A DNA stretch of 64,000 bases from Alteromonas sp. MMG017. Its GTDB lineage: Bacteria; Pseudomonadota; Gammaproteobacteria; Enterobacterales; Alteromonadaceae. The translations under genes were made by a program, and so were the position numbers. The stretch is from assembly GCF_018100795.1 (NCBI RefSeq), contig NZ_JAGJDY010000005.1:248001-312000 (forward strand), written 5' to 3'. Positions 48,933-58,342 of the stretch are shown piece by piece; position 1 is the first letter of the stretch, and every line of letters starts with the position of its first letter. The notes under the pieces were generated by a model. The model was given only the letters and a program-made list of their open reading frames with translations. It was not told where the DNA came from and did not search any database.

Positions 48933-49396
48933 TTAGTAGTAACGAAAAAAACAAAGGCTTTTCCCTTATTGAATTAATGATAGTGGTGGCCATTGTTGGC
49001 ATTCTTGCCAGTATTGCTTACCCGTCATATCAGTCTTTTATGACAGATGGATATAGAGGCTCCGCGCAAGCAGACATGCTGGCATTTGCTGCTGCAATGG
49101 AACGTCATCATAGTGGCTCTTTTAGTTACCAAGGTGCGGGCGCAGGTGGCGGAAATACGGGGGCACCAACCATATTTGCTACTTACTCTCCCTCAACCGA
49201 AGCGGCGGTGAATAAACGCTACAACCTCACCATAGTGTCTGCCGATGCGACCAGTTACCAGTTAAAAGCAACGCCAGTAAGTGGTACAGCGCAGGCTGCT
49301 GATGGCGCGCTGTTTTATTTTAGTGATGGCCGCAAAGGCTGGGACGTAAACAATAATGGTTCGCTGGCGACAGGCGAGTATTGCTGGTCTTGTTAG
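48929..49396 (+). CDS. pilE: Type IV pilus minor pilin PilE
   Basis: 155 residues from GTG 48929 in a GTGA overlap with pilY1. The leader MISSNEKNKG precedes FSLIELMIVVAIVGILASIA with Glu at +5. The globular part contains the PilE pattern (RGSAQADMLAFAAAMERHH, LKATPVSGTAQ, FYFSDGRKGWDVN) and ends in CWSC. It is the last gene of the plus-strand pilus operon. Its stop is 4 bp from the stop of the convergent ppdC-like gene, with no terminator between them. Confidence 0.93.
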   Translation: MISSNEKNKGFSLIELMIVVAIVGILASIAYPSYQSFMTDGYRGSAQADMLAFAAAMERHHSGSFSYQGAGAGGGNTGAPTIFATYSPSTEAAVNKRYNLTIVSADATSYQLKATPVSGTAQAADGALFYFSDGRKGWDVNNNGSLATGEYCWSC

Positions 49397-49400
49397 CAAG

Positions 49401-49961
49401 CTAAGGCGTTGCGGGTGAAAGGGGCATTGACGGCACTAGCGGCCCCATGCTCATCACATCTTGCCAATGAGATTGATACGGCGGTGCCACTACAACCGTC
49501 AATGTTAAGTTAATAGCTTGGCTTTCAGTTTTTACTTTTTCGATAAGTTCTTGCGCGTCATCAGGCGCCTCTTCTGCATTTATTTCTTCAGTTGTCGTTT
49601 CATTCCCTTCACTAAGCGTTTTATCGGTATGGGTTTTATCGGTAAGTACAGCTTCATCTGTATAGTTAAACTTGGGCAAAGGTTCTACAACTTCGACTAA
49701 GGTCACGGCTTTTAACCCGCTTGTGGTAGACGAGGGGGTAATGGTGGTATATGCATCCTGATTCGTATTCACATTTATTAGTAAATTAGTTTGGTCGGTC
49801 TCAAGCTGATGTTGTGCTTGCTGCACCTTGTTTAGTTGCTGCCATTGTCCATATATTTGCTGATAAAGCTTAAGGCCTGCGGTAAAGGTGAGTGCAAAGA
49901 GTCCTGATGCAATTATTACCTCTATGAGCGAAAAACCTTGGGTCTTTTTAATTAAAGTCAT
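49401..49961 (-). CDS. PpdC/PilV-like prepilin of the second minor-pilin set
   Basis: 186 residues. A clear prepilin start, MTLIKKTQG then FSLIEVIIASGLFALTFTAG, with Glu at +5. The rest is Gln/Thr/Glu-rich with a low-complexity acidic segment (EETTTEEINAEEAPDDAQEL-type) and a Pro-rich end. It is the last gene in the minus-strand order FimT-like, PilW-like, PilX-like, PilV-like, which equals E. coli ppdA-ppdB-ygdB-ppdC. Its start overlaps the preceding gene by 14 bp. Confidence 0.82.
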   Translation of the reverse strand: MTLIKKTQGFSLIEVIIASGLFALTFTAGLKLYQQIYGQWQQLNKVQQAQHQLETDQTNLLINVNTNQDAYTTITPSSTTSGLKAVTLVEVVEPLPKFNYTDEAVLTDKTHTDKTLSEGNETTTEEINAEEAPDDAQELIEKVKTESQAINLTLTVVVAPPYQSHWQDVMSMGPLVPSMPLSPATP

Positions 49962-50928
49962 GCCAACTCCCGGGGATAGGTTGCATCTTTTGCAAACCGC
50001 TAGATTGTTGAAGGGCGCGTAATACGCTTAGATTGAAATCGATGTGCCCATGGAAAACCCTAGTGACGTCTTCATTACTTACCATGGCGCCTACAAGCTT
50101 GGCCGAAGAGGCGATAGTGGCGACAGGGGAGGCAGTGGTGATAGGGATGGCTGAAGAGGTAGCAAAGGTGGCAGAGGCCGAAGAACCCGCGGGCGCACTG
50201 GTTTCGCTTAATATCACCACTAACCCGTAAATTTGGGCATGGACATCAAGGGTGAAATCTCCCTTTTCTACTACAAGTAAAACAGGGTGACTCGCTGACC
50301 CTATGGTTTCACTGCCCGAAATATGGCAGGAACCACGCACCCAAAGCACAAGGTGGTGGGTAAGGCCGTCGCAGTTATCTGTTATGCGAGGTTCTGGAAA
50401 ATACATTGGCGTAAAATCACTGTGGTGACGTTCAAATAGATGAGGAAGTATATTGTTAGTCGCACCTGTGGCTACGCCGGTGGCAGGAAGACGAACTATA
50501 GCGGGGTGGCGTAAAAAATCTTGTCTAATGAACAGTGACGTTACACGGTGAGTAATGGCCACTGAAAACAAGGTTAAATGTTGTGAATCACTTCCTACAT
50601 AGTGGGTTGCTGACACAGATGCGCGGGTGAATAAACTCGCGGTTTGCTGCCAATCTTCGCTAGTACGCAGCTGTTCGGTTAACTGGGTTACGTCGTTGTG
50701 CAATACATTCATCACTTCGTTATAAGCAATGCTGCGCTTACTGGCTTGAAACTCGCTTGTAAGGAGTGAGCTGGTTGCCCAAAGTGCCAGTGTTATTAAG
50801 CTCAGCAGTATACCCACTATGCTCAATAATACGGCGCCTTTTATGCGAATCGACCCTTTACCACCCATAGTAGCTAGTGAGGGTGTAGCGGGTGAACATA
50901 ATGAAAAATAATCAGTGCTACATCGCAT
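49948..50928 (-). CDS. YgdB/PilX-like protein of the second minor-pilin set
   Basis: About 326 residues from ATG 50928, chosen because it overlaps the upstream gene by 11 bp; an ATG at 50868 is also possible. After a basic stretch (GGKGSIRIKG) comes a hydrophobic helix AVLLSIVGILLSLITLALWA without Glu+5, as in PilX and GspK. The long C-terminal part is Ala/Ser/Thr-rich, with a repeat-like SSASATFATSSAIPITTASP section. Two cysteines (ITDNCDG, RGSCHISG) may form a disulfide. It is larger than E. coli YgdB. Confidence in function is moderate. Confidence 0.75.
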   Translation of the reverse strand: MRCSTDYFSLCSPATPSLATMGGKGSIRIKGAVLLSIVGILLSLITLALWATSSLLTSEFQASKRSIAYNEVMNVLHNDVTQLTEQLRTSEDWQQTASLFTRASVSATHYVGSDSQHLTLFSVAITHRVTSLFIRQDFLRHPAIVRLPATGVATGATNNILPHLFERHHSDFTPMYFPEPRITDNCDGLTHHLVLWVRGSCHISGSETIGSASHPVLLVVEKGDFTLDVHAQIYGLVVILSETSAPAGSSASATFATSSAIPITTASPVATIASSAKLVGAMVSNEDVTRVFHGHIDFNLSVLRALQQSSGLQKMQPIPGSWHDFN

Positions 50929-51517
50929 TGGCAACTCGTATATGCAGATGTTGCGCTGCGGTAAGCTGTGCAGACGCTTTGCTTTGCACAGCCAGCTTAA
51001 TCTTGTAAACAGGGGCATGGTTTACCTCACCGTGCAAAGAAATAGTGAATTGGGTGACGTGTAATTCTGATGTGTCGGTTAGATCATGCCATCCACCTTG
51101 TTCGCAACTTTTACTGGCTACACGGTACTCAAGGGCTTTGTTGCGCAATCGAAAGCCTAACAATTCGGCGGGGTTTTCTTGGCTAATATCGCCATCAGTA
51201 TTTTTATCATAAGAAAATAAGACACAGGAATTTTCAACTTCTAGCGGATGATGGCTGATGTTAATAGCGGGCGGTAGTAATGCGCTGTTGGCAAAAACTT
51301 CTTCAAAAGGGCGAGCTATGTATCCTGCCCGCTGTAGTTGTAAAGAAAGCGAGTGACTAATAAGTCGTAACTCACTTTGCAGTGCTAATTGTTGTTGAAA
51401 ATAACCGAGTTCTTTTGAAATAGTAGCCGCCCCCATGGCAGAAAAAAGCACTAATGTTGTACTAATTGCCATGGTTATAGTGAGCTCTACTAGGCTAATG
51501 CCAGATAACCTTAACAT
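50918..51517 (-). CDS. PpdB/PilW-like prepilin of the second minor-pilin set
   Basis: About 199 residues from ATG 51517 (MLRLSG, then ISLVELTITMAISTTLVLFS). The Glu+5 is present and a GGGG ribosome site lies 8 bases upstream; a longer start at 51550 is less likely. The start overlaps the end of the FimT-like gene by 7 bp. The body has a PilW-like pattern (SRQL/LQRAGYIARPF, FRLRNKALEYRVASKSCEQGG). It belongs to the same transcript as its three neighbours. Confidence 0.82.
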   Translation of the reverse strand: MLRLSGISLVELTITMAISTTLVLFSAMGAATISKELGYFQQQLALQSELRLISHSLSLQLQRAGYIARPFEEVFANSALLPPAINISHHPLEVENSCVLFSYDKNTDGDISQENPAELLGFRLRNKALEYRVASKSCEQGGWHDLTDTSELHVTQFTISLHGEVNHAPVYKIKLAVQSKASAQLTAAQHLHIRVANAM

Positions 51518-52026
51518 AGAGGAATCCCCTCTAATGCGGTGGACGTGCAATACCGTACCCGGCCAAGATTATTAATGATAACTTTACCGGTATATCGAGC
51601 GTTAGTTATGCTTACTGTCATTGCGCTGCCGAAGCTCATTCCATGCGTTCCATCGAATGTCAGTAACGATTTTTTATTGGCTGGACTCGTAATGACGGCA
51701 TGATAGTTTTGCATAACAAGCCGTTTCCGCTGGCTAAAAACGTGGCAACTACTAGCTGCACTACAATCGCAGTCACTTGCTGACGTTATACTGATGCAAT
51801 GATTCGCTGAAGCGTCGACAACCAAAGTAACTGGCTTTCGCTCAGCGATAGAAAGCGTACGGGCGTACTTTGCGATGTCTGCGGTATGCTTTAATGCACT
51901 TTTTATGGCGCTTGCTTGCCGCCATTCAACAAAAGAGGGCACGGCTAAAGCACTGATAATGGCCACAATGCAAAGCACTACAAGTATCTCTAACAATGAA
52001 AATCCATCTACTTTGTGTAAAACCAT
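51511..52026 (-). CDS. PpdA/FimT-like (GspH family) prepilin
   Basis: 171 residues. The prepilin start is MVLHKVDG followed by FSLLEILVVLCIVAIISALA, with Glu at +5. The body matches GspH/FimT: an ARTLSIAERKPVTLVVDAS strand, a Cys-rich middle (DCDCSAASSC) and a C-terminal beta segment (GKVIINNLGRVRYC). It is the first gene of the second minor-pilin operon on the minus strand, divergent from the small pilin gene at 52106. Confidence 0.84.
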   Translation of the reverse strand: MVLHKVDGFSLLEILVVLCIVAIISALAVPSFVEWRQASAIKSALKHTADIAKYARTLSIAERKPVTLVVDASANHCISITSASDCDCSAASSCHVFSQRKRLVMQNYHAVITSPANKKSLLTFDGTHGMSFGSAMTVSITNARYTGKVIINNLGRVRYCTSTALEGIPLC

Positions 52027-52105
52027 GCCTTAGTCCGGTTATTTGTCGTTTGTTTGCTGTTAGGTTTACAGCATAACGAATCAACAAATAGAGGGCTGCT
52101 GTACC

Positions 52106-52492
52106 ATGGAAGGGAAAATCAATTTAATCAAAATGTGGGGTATTACATTAATCGAGCTTTTGGTCGCTGTTGCGATTGTGGGTATTGTTTCTATGTTTGC
52201 CATTCCTAGCTACTCATCAACCATCGCGCTTGCGAATAAGCATGAAACCATTAGCTATTTACTTTCTTTGCAAATAAAGCAAGAAAGGTACTGGTTGAGT
52301 GAAGGTAAATACTCGGGACTTAGTGGGTTGCCAGCACCCAATATAGACGGCGTTACACTGACTTACAGCGAATCTAAGGATGGAAATTATAGCATTGTTG
52401 CGTCTTTAGGCTTTTTGGATAAATCTAATCCTTGTCGGTTGCTGACCATTACCCCTCACGAGAATTTACCTCATGGGTGTTGGGGAAGGTAG
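52106..52492 (+). CDS. Solitary PilE/ComP-like type IV pilin
   Basis: 128 residues from ATG 52106. The leader ends KMWG and is followed by ITLIELLVAVAIVGIVSMFA with Glu at +5. The globular region (NKHETISYLLSLQIKQERYW, GNYSIVASLG, PCRLLTITP…GCWG) has the two C-terminal cysteines of the PilE/ComP disulfide loop. It is short. It sits alone between the divergent second minor-pilin operon and a convergent FimT-like gene. Pilin function is clear; whether it is a minor pilin or a DNA-uptake pilin (ComP) is not. Confidence 0.83.
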   Translation: MEGKINLIKMWGITLIELLVAVAIVGIVSMFAIPSYSSTIALANKHETISYLLSLQIKQERYWLSEGKYSGLSGLPAPNIDGVTLTYSESKDGNYSIVASLGFLDKSNPCRLLTITPHENLPHGCWGR

Positions 52493-52549
52493 CCTGTCTT
52501 TGATATGAGGTATCATTATTTTTCCGCTATAGAACACCGCAGCAAGGCA

Positions 52550-53119
52550 TTAGGGGCAAGTAAGGGCAGTGCCAGATAAATCTTCATTAACGCCATCATC
52601 GTCACTGTCGATGGCTACAGATATTCTACCGAAGAGTGATAATAAGAGGGCAGAAGCATACGAGGCATCTTTGCTGCTAGGGCAAATGGTAATGGTTGCA
52701 CTGGTGCTAATACTGCCTTGTTCAGAAAAAGAAATAGCTCCCGAAATGCCACTGATTGTATTACCTGAATTTAGCGGATCGCTGCTGGCAATAAGGGCTT
52801 CACTACTGTCTCTGCTTCCATTTGTATTCTCATCAATAAAGACCATCTTGGCGTTGGCCCAGTCGCTTACACACGTATCGTAATTCGTAGTAGGGCAAAG
52901 TATTACGTCAAACTGTTCATTAACGGCACTAAACCTAGCTTGCTGTGCTATCGCGCTTAACGTATTGATGTCGCCGGTTACTCTATTTTTGACTAAAATA
53001 CTATTAATAGATGGGGCAACAACCCCTACTAAGATTGCCAAAATGGCTACCGTAATTAGCATCTCTAAAAGAGTCAGGCCGAACTGAAGACGCATAGCGC
53101 TAGAAGACTTTGTTTTCAC
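52550..53119 (-). CDS. GspH/FimT-family pseudopilin
   Basis: 189 residues. The leader MKTKSSSAMRLQFG precedes LTLLEMLITVAILAILVGVV with Glu at +5. The body has the FimT pattern (QQARFSAVNEQFDVILCPT, WANAKMVFIDENTNG, a C-terminal FGRISVAIDSDDDGVNED) and acidic calcium-like loops. It is probably the FimT/FimU partner that normally starts the pilVWXY1E operon, here displaced downstream and inverted. It is convergent with the solitary pilin gene. Confidence 0.87.
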   Translation of the reverse strand: MKTKSSSAMRLQFGLTLLEMLITVAILAILVGVVAPSINSILVKNRVTGDINTLSAIAQQARFSAVNEQFDVILCPTTNYDTCVSDWANAKMVFIDENTNGSRDSSEALIASSDPLNSGNTISGISGAISFSEQGSISTSATITICPSSKDASYASALLLSLFGRISVAIDSDDDGVNEDLSGTALTCP

Positions 53120-53386
53120 TGATATTTATTTACTAAGTTAGTTTAATACTGATAATAACGTTAGCCTCTAAATTTACAACAATAGATACAAACGCGCGGG
53201 AACATCCAAGGTAAACCAATTTGCCTTGAAATGGGTATAAAAAAAGGCGTGTAGGCATGCCCTAAGATACAAAAAGCAACGAATTTTAGTGATTAATGAA
53301 GTTTGAATTCTTTTACCACTAACATCTAAGGCAAGTTTATCGTAAACTCAGGTATCAGGACGCCCACTCACTAATTGGACATTATA

Positions 53387-54564
<1,178 letters not shown>

Positions 54565-54644
54565 ATAGTCGCAACTGACTAAAGATAAAGCCTAGCGTTG
54601 CATCCTTGCTTAACGTTAGCGTATGTAGCGTTAGCGCTAATATC

Positions 54645-54672
54645 AAAAAAGGGAGCCTTAGGCTCCCTTTTT
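54645..54672. terminator. Bidirectional terminator between glnB and slyD
   Basis: AAAAAA, GGGAGCC (54651-54657), TTA loop, GGCTCCC (54661-54667), TTTTT. The 7-bp GC stem with A/T flanks suits both the plus-strand nadE-glnB and minus-strand slyD transcripts. Confidence 0.9.
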
Positions 54673-54704
54673 AGTCAGTATTACACTTACCGTAGTAAGG
54701 CAAC

Positions 54705-55190
54705 TTAGTGATCGTGTCCACAGCCGCCTGGCGTATGGGCATGGCCATGCTCTAACTCTTCAGCAGTAGCGTCGCGTACATCTACCACTTCTACATCAAA
54801 CGTAAGCGGAATACCTGCAAGTGGGTGGTTACCGTCTACCACCACTTCATCATCAGATGTTTCGATTATAATGACCGATTGCTCACCTTCAGGTGTGGTT
54901 GCACGAAAAGACATGCCAACTTCAACGTCCATGCCTTCAAACATTGAGCTAGGTACGCGCTGAACGAGTTCATCAATACGTTCACCGTAGGCTTTCTCTG
55001 GCTCAACAGACAAGTTGAACTTTTCGCCTTTTTCTTTCCCTATCAATGCGTCCTCTAGTCCCTCAATAAGAAAGCGGCGCCCTTGAAGCACTACAAGCGG
55101 CTCCTTACCGGCTGAAGAATCAAGCTCGGTACCGTCTTCGGTTGAAACGGTGTAGTGAAGGGTGACAACGCTGTCAGAGGTTATAGTCAT
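54705..55190 (-). CDS. slyD: FKBP-type peptidyl-prolyl isomerase SlyD
   Basis: 161-residue isomerase/chaperone. The FKBP core and IF insert are visible: VVTLHYTVSTEDGTELDSS, IEGLEDALIGKEKGE, AYGERIDELVQRVP, and VVVDGNHPLAGIPLTFDVEV. The C-terminus carries a short His/Cys metal-binding tail (HGHAHTPGGCGHDH), much shorter than the tail of E. coli SlyD. A role in nickel handling and folding is known for the family. Confidence 0.93.
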   Translation of the reverse strand: MTITSDSVVTLHYTVSTEDGTELDSSAGKEPLVVLQGRRFLIEGLEDALIGKEKGEKFNLSVEPEKAYGERIDELVQRVPSSMFEGMDVEVGMSFRATTPEGEQSVIIIETSDDEVVVDGNHPLAGIPLTFDVEVVDVRDATAEELEHGHAHTPGGCGHDH

Positions 55191-55244
55191 AATTTGTCCT
55201 GTAGTTTTGCCCTGCTGGGCGATGGTTATAAATTTGTTTAATGC

Positions 55245-56276
55245 TTATTTACGTTTTTTCACCAGTGAGCTTTTTGCCTGCTCAATGCTGTACGGTAAGG
55301 GGCTAGGGTAGCAGGTAATTTCAACTTGATCAGCTAGGCGATGAATATCTTGCTCAGTGGTATCGTTTGAAAGCACGGCCATAAACCAGGTTTCTTCACT
55401 AAGTTCAGCTTTTCGAATGACCATGCCAGCGCGACGCCAGTTCTCGCCTAATTGCTTTTCTAGCGTATCGCCAGCGTTGATGTGAAACGCTTTTGGCACT
55501 GAGAAACTATAAGCTGCACGCTTGTTCTTACCTAAAAATCGAGTGCGAGCAACTACTTCCTGGCCCATATAGCAGCCTTTGTCAAAATCGATACCGTTGA
55601 GTGCCTGTACGTTCATCATTTGGGGAACGTACTCACTGATGCCGGTTTCCTGAATAGAAGGTATCGCACTTTCTATCATAATAGCATCGTATACATTTTG
55701 TTCAAAAATGGCGCCGTTAGTATCTTTAATTTTTTGCTCAAACTCAGCGACTAAGGAGGAATTCAGTACCACAAAATAAGCAGCGCGTTGAGTATCACTT
55801 TTAAATACCCACCCTGCGTCACTATGTACACTGGTTAATGGCTCACTAGGAAGGGTGTCAAAATAGCTGGCAAGCAACATTTGCCCTAGGTTTTCACCTA
55901 AGAAGAATTGCGTGTACTGATTTGATTCATCGGTTATATCTACCTTTGAAAACACACCGTACTTATTCAGTTGAGCAAGGGAGTGAGCACCAGAGTCTTT
56001 GTTGGTTAGCATGAAAATAGCATTTTCATGACGACCATTTTCATGGCGACCATTATCATGGCGACCCACAAACGAAATAGACCACGTTTTTCCTTTGTTG
56101 TCGCAATGGGCACAATGCCTTACCGTATTCTCATCTAAGGCGTTGACGTTAACCGTCACTTGTCCATGCAGGTAGCTATCAGCTTGCTCGCCTTCCAGCT
56201 TTATTAGCATGTTGTCTTTTAACTTAATTGCATAGTGCGAAGGTAAATCAGAAAGAGTCGTTAACGCTGTCATCAA
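55245..56276 (-). CDS. ygfZ: tRNA-modifying / Fe-S cluster repair protein YgfZ
   Basis: Folate-dependent protein of the GcvT-like fold that supports iron-sulfur enzymes such as MiaB. It has 343 residues. The signature KGCYMGQEVVART contains the conserved cysteine near residue 235. The N-terminal region has the family pattern DSYLHGQVTVNVN. Near residue 75 it carries a tandem in-frame repeat (GRHDN-GRHEN-GRHEN) encoded by three 15-bp units. It is divergent from sdhE-ygfX, as in E. coli. Confidence 0.93.
   Translation of the reverse strand: MMTALTTLSDLPSHYAIKLKDNMLIKLEGEQADSYLHGQVTVNVNALDENTVRHCAHCDNKGKTWSISFVGRHDNGRHENGRHENAIFMLTNKDSGAHSLAQLNKYGVFSKVDITDESNQYTQFFLGENLGQMLLASYFDTLPSEPLTSVHSDAGWVFKSDTQRAAYFVVLNSSLVAEFEQKIKDTNGAIFEQNVYDAIMIESAIPSIQETGISEYVPQMMNVQALNGIDFDKGCYMGQEVVARTRFLGKNKRAAYSFSVPKAFHINAGDTLEKQLGENWRRAGMVIRKAELSEETWFMAVLSNDTTEQDIHRLADQVEITCYPSPLPYSIEQAKSSLVKKRK
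56023..56067. repeat. Three 15-bp tandem repeats inside ygfZ
   Basis: Three consecutive 15-bp units on the plus strand, TTTTCATGACGACCA with one to three changes per unit, encode an in-frame pentapeptide repeat (GRHDN/GRHEN) in YgfZ. The unit is a multiple of three, so copy changes would keep the frame. Confidence 0.85.
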
Positions 56277-56485
56277 AGATTCCGAATGAAGAATTTATAA
56301 TGTAGTAGGTGAGGGGTTTGCGCGCTTTATCAAGGGTAAGCCGTGAGATTATCGCATTTTGAGGGGAATTCGTGTATCACCAGACACTATCGAAGCAGGT
56401 TTCTGTCTAAAAGGGCAGTGATCCTTCGCCCTTCACCGTGGTAATATGATGATAGTGTTAAAACAATAATTAAGAATGTGAATAT

Positions 56486-56743
56486 ATGTTTGAGCCAAAA
56501 AGACGCGCTAGATTAAAGTGGGCATGCCGCAGAGGGATGTTAGAACTTGATGTGTTACTCATGCCTTTTGTTGATGAAGCCTTCGACTCGCTAGATTACG
56601 AACAACAAGAAATATTCGAACGCTTACTTACCAGCGACGACCCGGACTTGTTTGCATGGTTTATGGGCCATCAACAATGCCAAGATCCAGAACTTGCTGG
56701 TATGGTGTCTACTATCGTTAATCGTGTCAAAGTACAGGGTTAA
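56486..56743 (+). CDS. sdhE: Succinate dehydrogenase assembly factor SdhE
   Basis: 85-residue protein (YgfY/CptB) that helps insert FAD covalently into SdhA. The diagnostic RGMLELD motif is at residues 16-22, followed by FVDEAFDSLDYEQQEIFERL and the SDDPDLFAWFMG segment, the complete SdhE five-helix pattern. ATG 56486 is the only sensible start. ygfX begins before its stop, so they are translationally coupled. Confidence 0.96.
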   Translation: MFEPKRRARLKWACRRGMLELDVLLMPFVDEAFDSLDYEQQEIFERLLTSDDPDLFAWFMGHQQCQDPELAGMVSTIVNRVKVQG

Positions 56744-57227
56744 ACTCACTTACTCGCCATGGAGACATGCAGTAGGAATGCTAATTCTTATTGCTGCTTT
56801 AGGTTTCAGTATTGTAAATTTACCCGAAGCCGTATGGACTTGGATAAGTCCAAGTTGGCTTTGGTTGTGCGCGCTGATGTGCATAGCGTTTTGCCGGAAT
56901 GCATGGCGTAAATTAAGCAAACCGACAGCGGCGCCATCTAACGATGTTTACACGCTTACAGACGATGGTTCATTGCGGGCGTTGATGGTATCGGGTGAAG
57001 AGGTTTATTCGCCAGCGGTGAATCTTCATAAATCGTCATTATTGTTTCCATGGGGTCTAACCCTAAATGTGGAACGAACTGCGCGAAAATGGTACCAGCC
57101 GTATTACGAGCATGTACGCTGGGTATTAAAAGGTGAATGCTCTGAGGCAGATTATCGGCGGCTTTGCCGAGCAATAATCTTCGCTCAAGGAGCAGGCCAA
57201 ACAAGGAATAACATTGATGTTTCGTGA
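56724..57227 (+). CDS. YgfX/CptA-like membrane protein
   Basis: About 167 residues from GTG 56724 (MSKYRVKLTYSPWRHAVG), overlapping the sdhE end by 20 bp. An earlier ATG at 56652 would add 24 residues unlike the family. Two membrane helices (HAVGMLILIAALGFSIVNLP and ISPSWLWLCALMCIAFC) are followed by a cytoplasmic domain with LTLNVERTARKWYQPYY. The sdhE-ygfX pair (cptB-cptA) is conserved, and YgfX was proposed to affect cell division proteins. It overlaps the next gene slightly. Confidence 0.86.
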   Translation: MSKYRVKLTYSPWRHAVGMLILIAALGFSIVNLPEAVWTWISPSWLWLCALMCIAFCRNAWRKLSKPTAAPSNDVYTLTDDGSLRALMVSGEEVYSPAVNLHKSSLLFPWGLTLNVERTARKWYQPYYEHVRWVLKGECSEADYRRLCRAIIFAQGAGQTRNNIDVS

Positions 57228-58071
57228 GTATGCAAAAGCTTTGTTTAAACGTGTCGATACCCGACAGTTAATGCAATTCAAACCACCCACATTACCGCCT
57301 CGCATTTACACTAAGCAGATTAATATTGATAACAAACACTACGGTGCGTTCTGTCAAGAAGTGGCGTGGCCAGATGCAGCAACCATGCATCCTTTGTATC
57401 TGCAAATGCTGTCTTTGCCCCTTCAAATGCAGTGTTTGCTTGATAAGAAAAGCCCGTTTCCTTTGCTAGGATTAATACATGCTGCCAATCGGGTAGAAGT
57501 GCTAGAGGAATGCGATTTAAGCGAGACGTTTGAATGCCGCGTGCGATTCAGCGATGTTAGACCGCACTCGCGTGGCTGGGAAGTTGATGTTTCCTTAGAC
57601 GCTTTTCAACAAGGGCGCTGTGTTTACAAAGCAATCAGTAGCTACTTGGTGAAGGTGAAAGCGGTACACGTGGCACCTAGAGCTCCGCTGCAAGATACCA
57701 CTGAAAGCTGTGTCGATAGCCCTAAAAACTTGCTTGCAGAGCTCGATGTTACGTCGGACACCGGCCGACGCTACGCGAAAATTTCCGGCGACTATAACCC
57801 CATTCATTTATTTGGACTAAGTGCCAAAGCGTTTGGTTTTAAACGCCCAATTGCCCATGGAATGTGGACACTTGCCCGCGCGTTATCATTTGTACCCGTA
57901 TCGGATGGTCAGCATATTTCAGATGTGGTTTGTCGTTTTAGACGACCCGTTATGTTGCCTTGCAGCATTAATATCTATCAAATGTGCCGTGATGAAGACC
58001 GCTCCATTCTGGAGATTACCAGCAGTGATGATCAGCAAGTACATTTAGATGCAGAGGTATCGACACTTTAA
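57217..58071 (+). CDS. MaoC-like hot-dog-fold protein
   Basis: 284 residues from ATG 57217, which lies inside the ygfX 3' end (11-bp overlap), giving a coupled operon. The C-terminal part has the MaoC/R-hydratase motif YAKISGDYNPIHL and AHGMWTLARALSF, with the catalytic Asp/His pair. The N-terminal half is a second, degenerate hot-dog module (AANRVEVLEECDLSETF). Family members hydrate enoyl-CoA or are dehydratases in fatty acid metabolism. The substrate is unknown. Confidence 0.85.
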   Translation: MFREYAKALFKRVDTRQLMQFKPPTLPPRIYTKQINIDNKHYGAFCQEVAWPDAATMHPLYLQMLSLPLQMQCLLDKKSPFPLLGLIHAANRVEVLEECDLSETFECRVRFSDVRPHSRGWEVDVSLDAFQQGRCVYKAISSYLVKVKAVHVAPRAPLQDTTESCVDSPKNLLAELDVTSDTGRRYAKISGDYNPIHLFGLSAKAFGFKRPIAHGMWTLARALSFVPVSDGQHISDVVCRFRRPVMLPCSINIYQMCRDEDRSILEITSSDDQQVHLDAEVSTL

Positions 58072-58183
58072 TTTGCAGTTGAAGTTGTTATTTCGATACG
58101 ATATCAAAGCGGTGATGATTAACCGGTAAGTCGACCTGTTTAGTTCGGTGTATTCAAAAAATAACAAATCGAATTCAACGTTT

Positions 58184-58215
58184 AGCGCAAGGTAAAACGT
58201 GAAGCGCAAGGTAAA
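58184..58215. repeat. 13-bp direct repeat
   Basis: AGCGCAAGGTAAA occurs at 58184-58196 and again at 58203-58215, in the spacer between the MaoC-like gene and nadB. It may be a trace of a small duplication. Confidence 0.7.
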
Positions 58216-58218
58216 TAG

Positions 58219-58276
58219 AAAAGCCCACTTCTCAATATAGCGAAGTAAACATGCTGTATTAGGAAGCGGGCTTTTT
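58219..58276 (+). terminator. Terminator after the sdhE-ygfX-MaoC operon
   Basis: AAAAGCCC-A-CTTC (58219-58231) pairs with GAAG-C-GGGCTTTT (58263-58275) around a 31-base loop. T's follow the stem. Confidence 0.6.
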
Positions 58277-58315
58277 GTATTTCTATTGTAATGCCAAGTC
58301 ACCTTGGGGCTTTAA

Positions 58316-58338
58316 GGGGCGGTGTTAACTCACCCCCC
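58316..58338 (-). terminator. Possible nadB terminator
   Basis: GGGGCGGTG (58316-58324) and CACCCCCC (58331-58338) pair with one bulge, just past the nadB stop on the minus strand. The T-run is weak (TTAAAG), so this is a low-confidence terminator. Confidence 0.4.
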
Positions 58339-58342
58339 AAAG

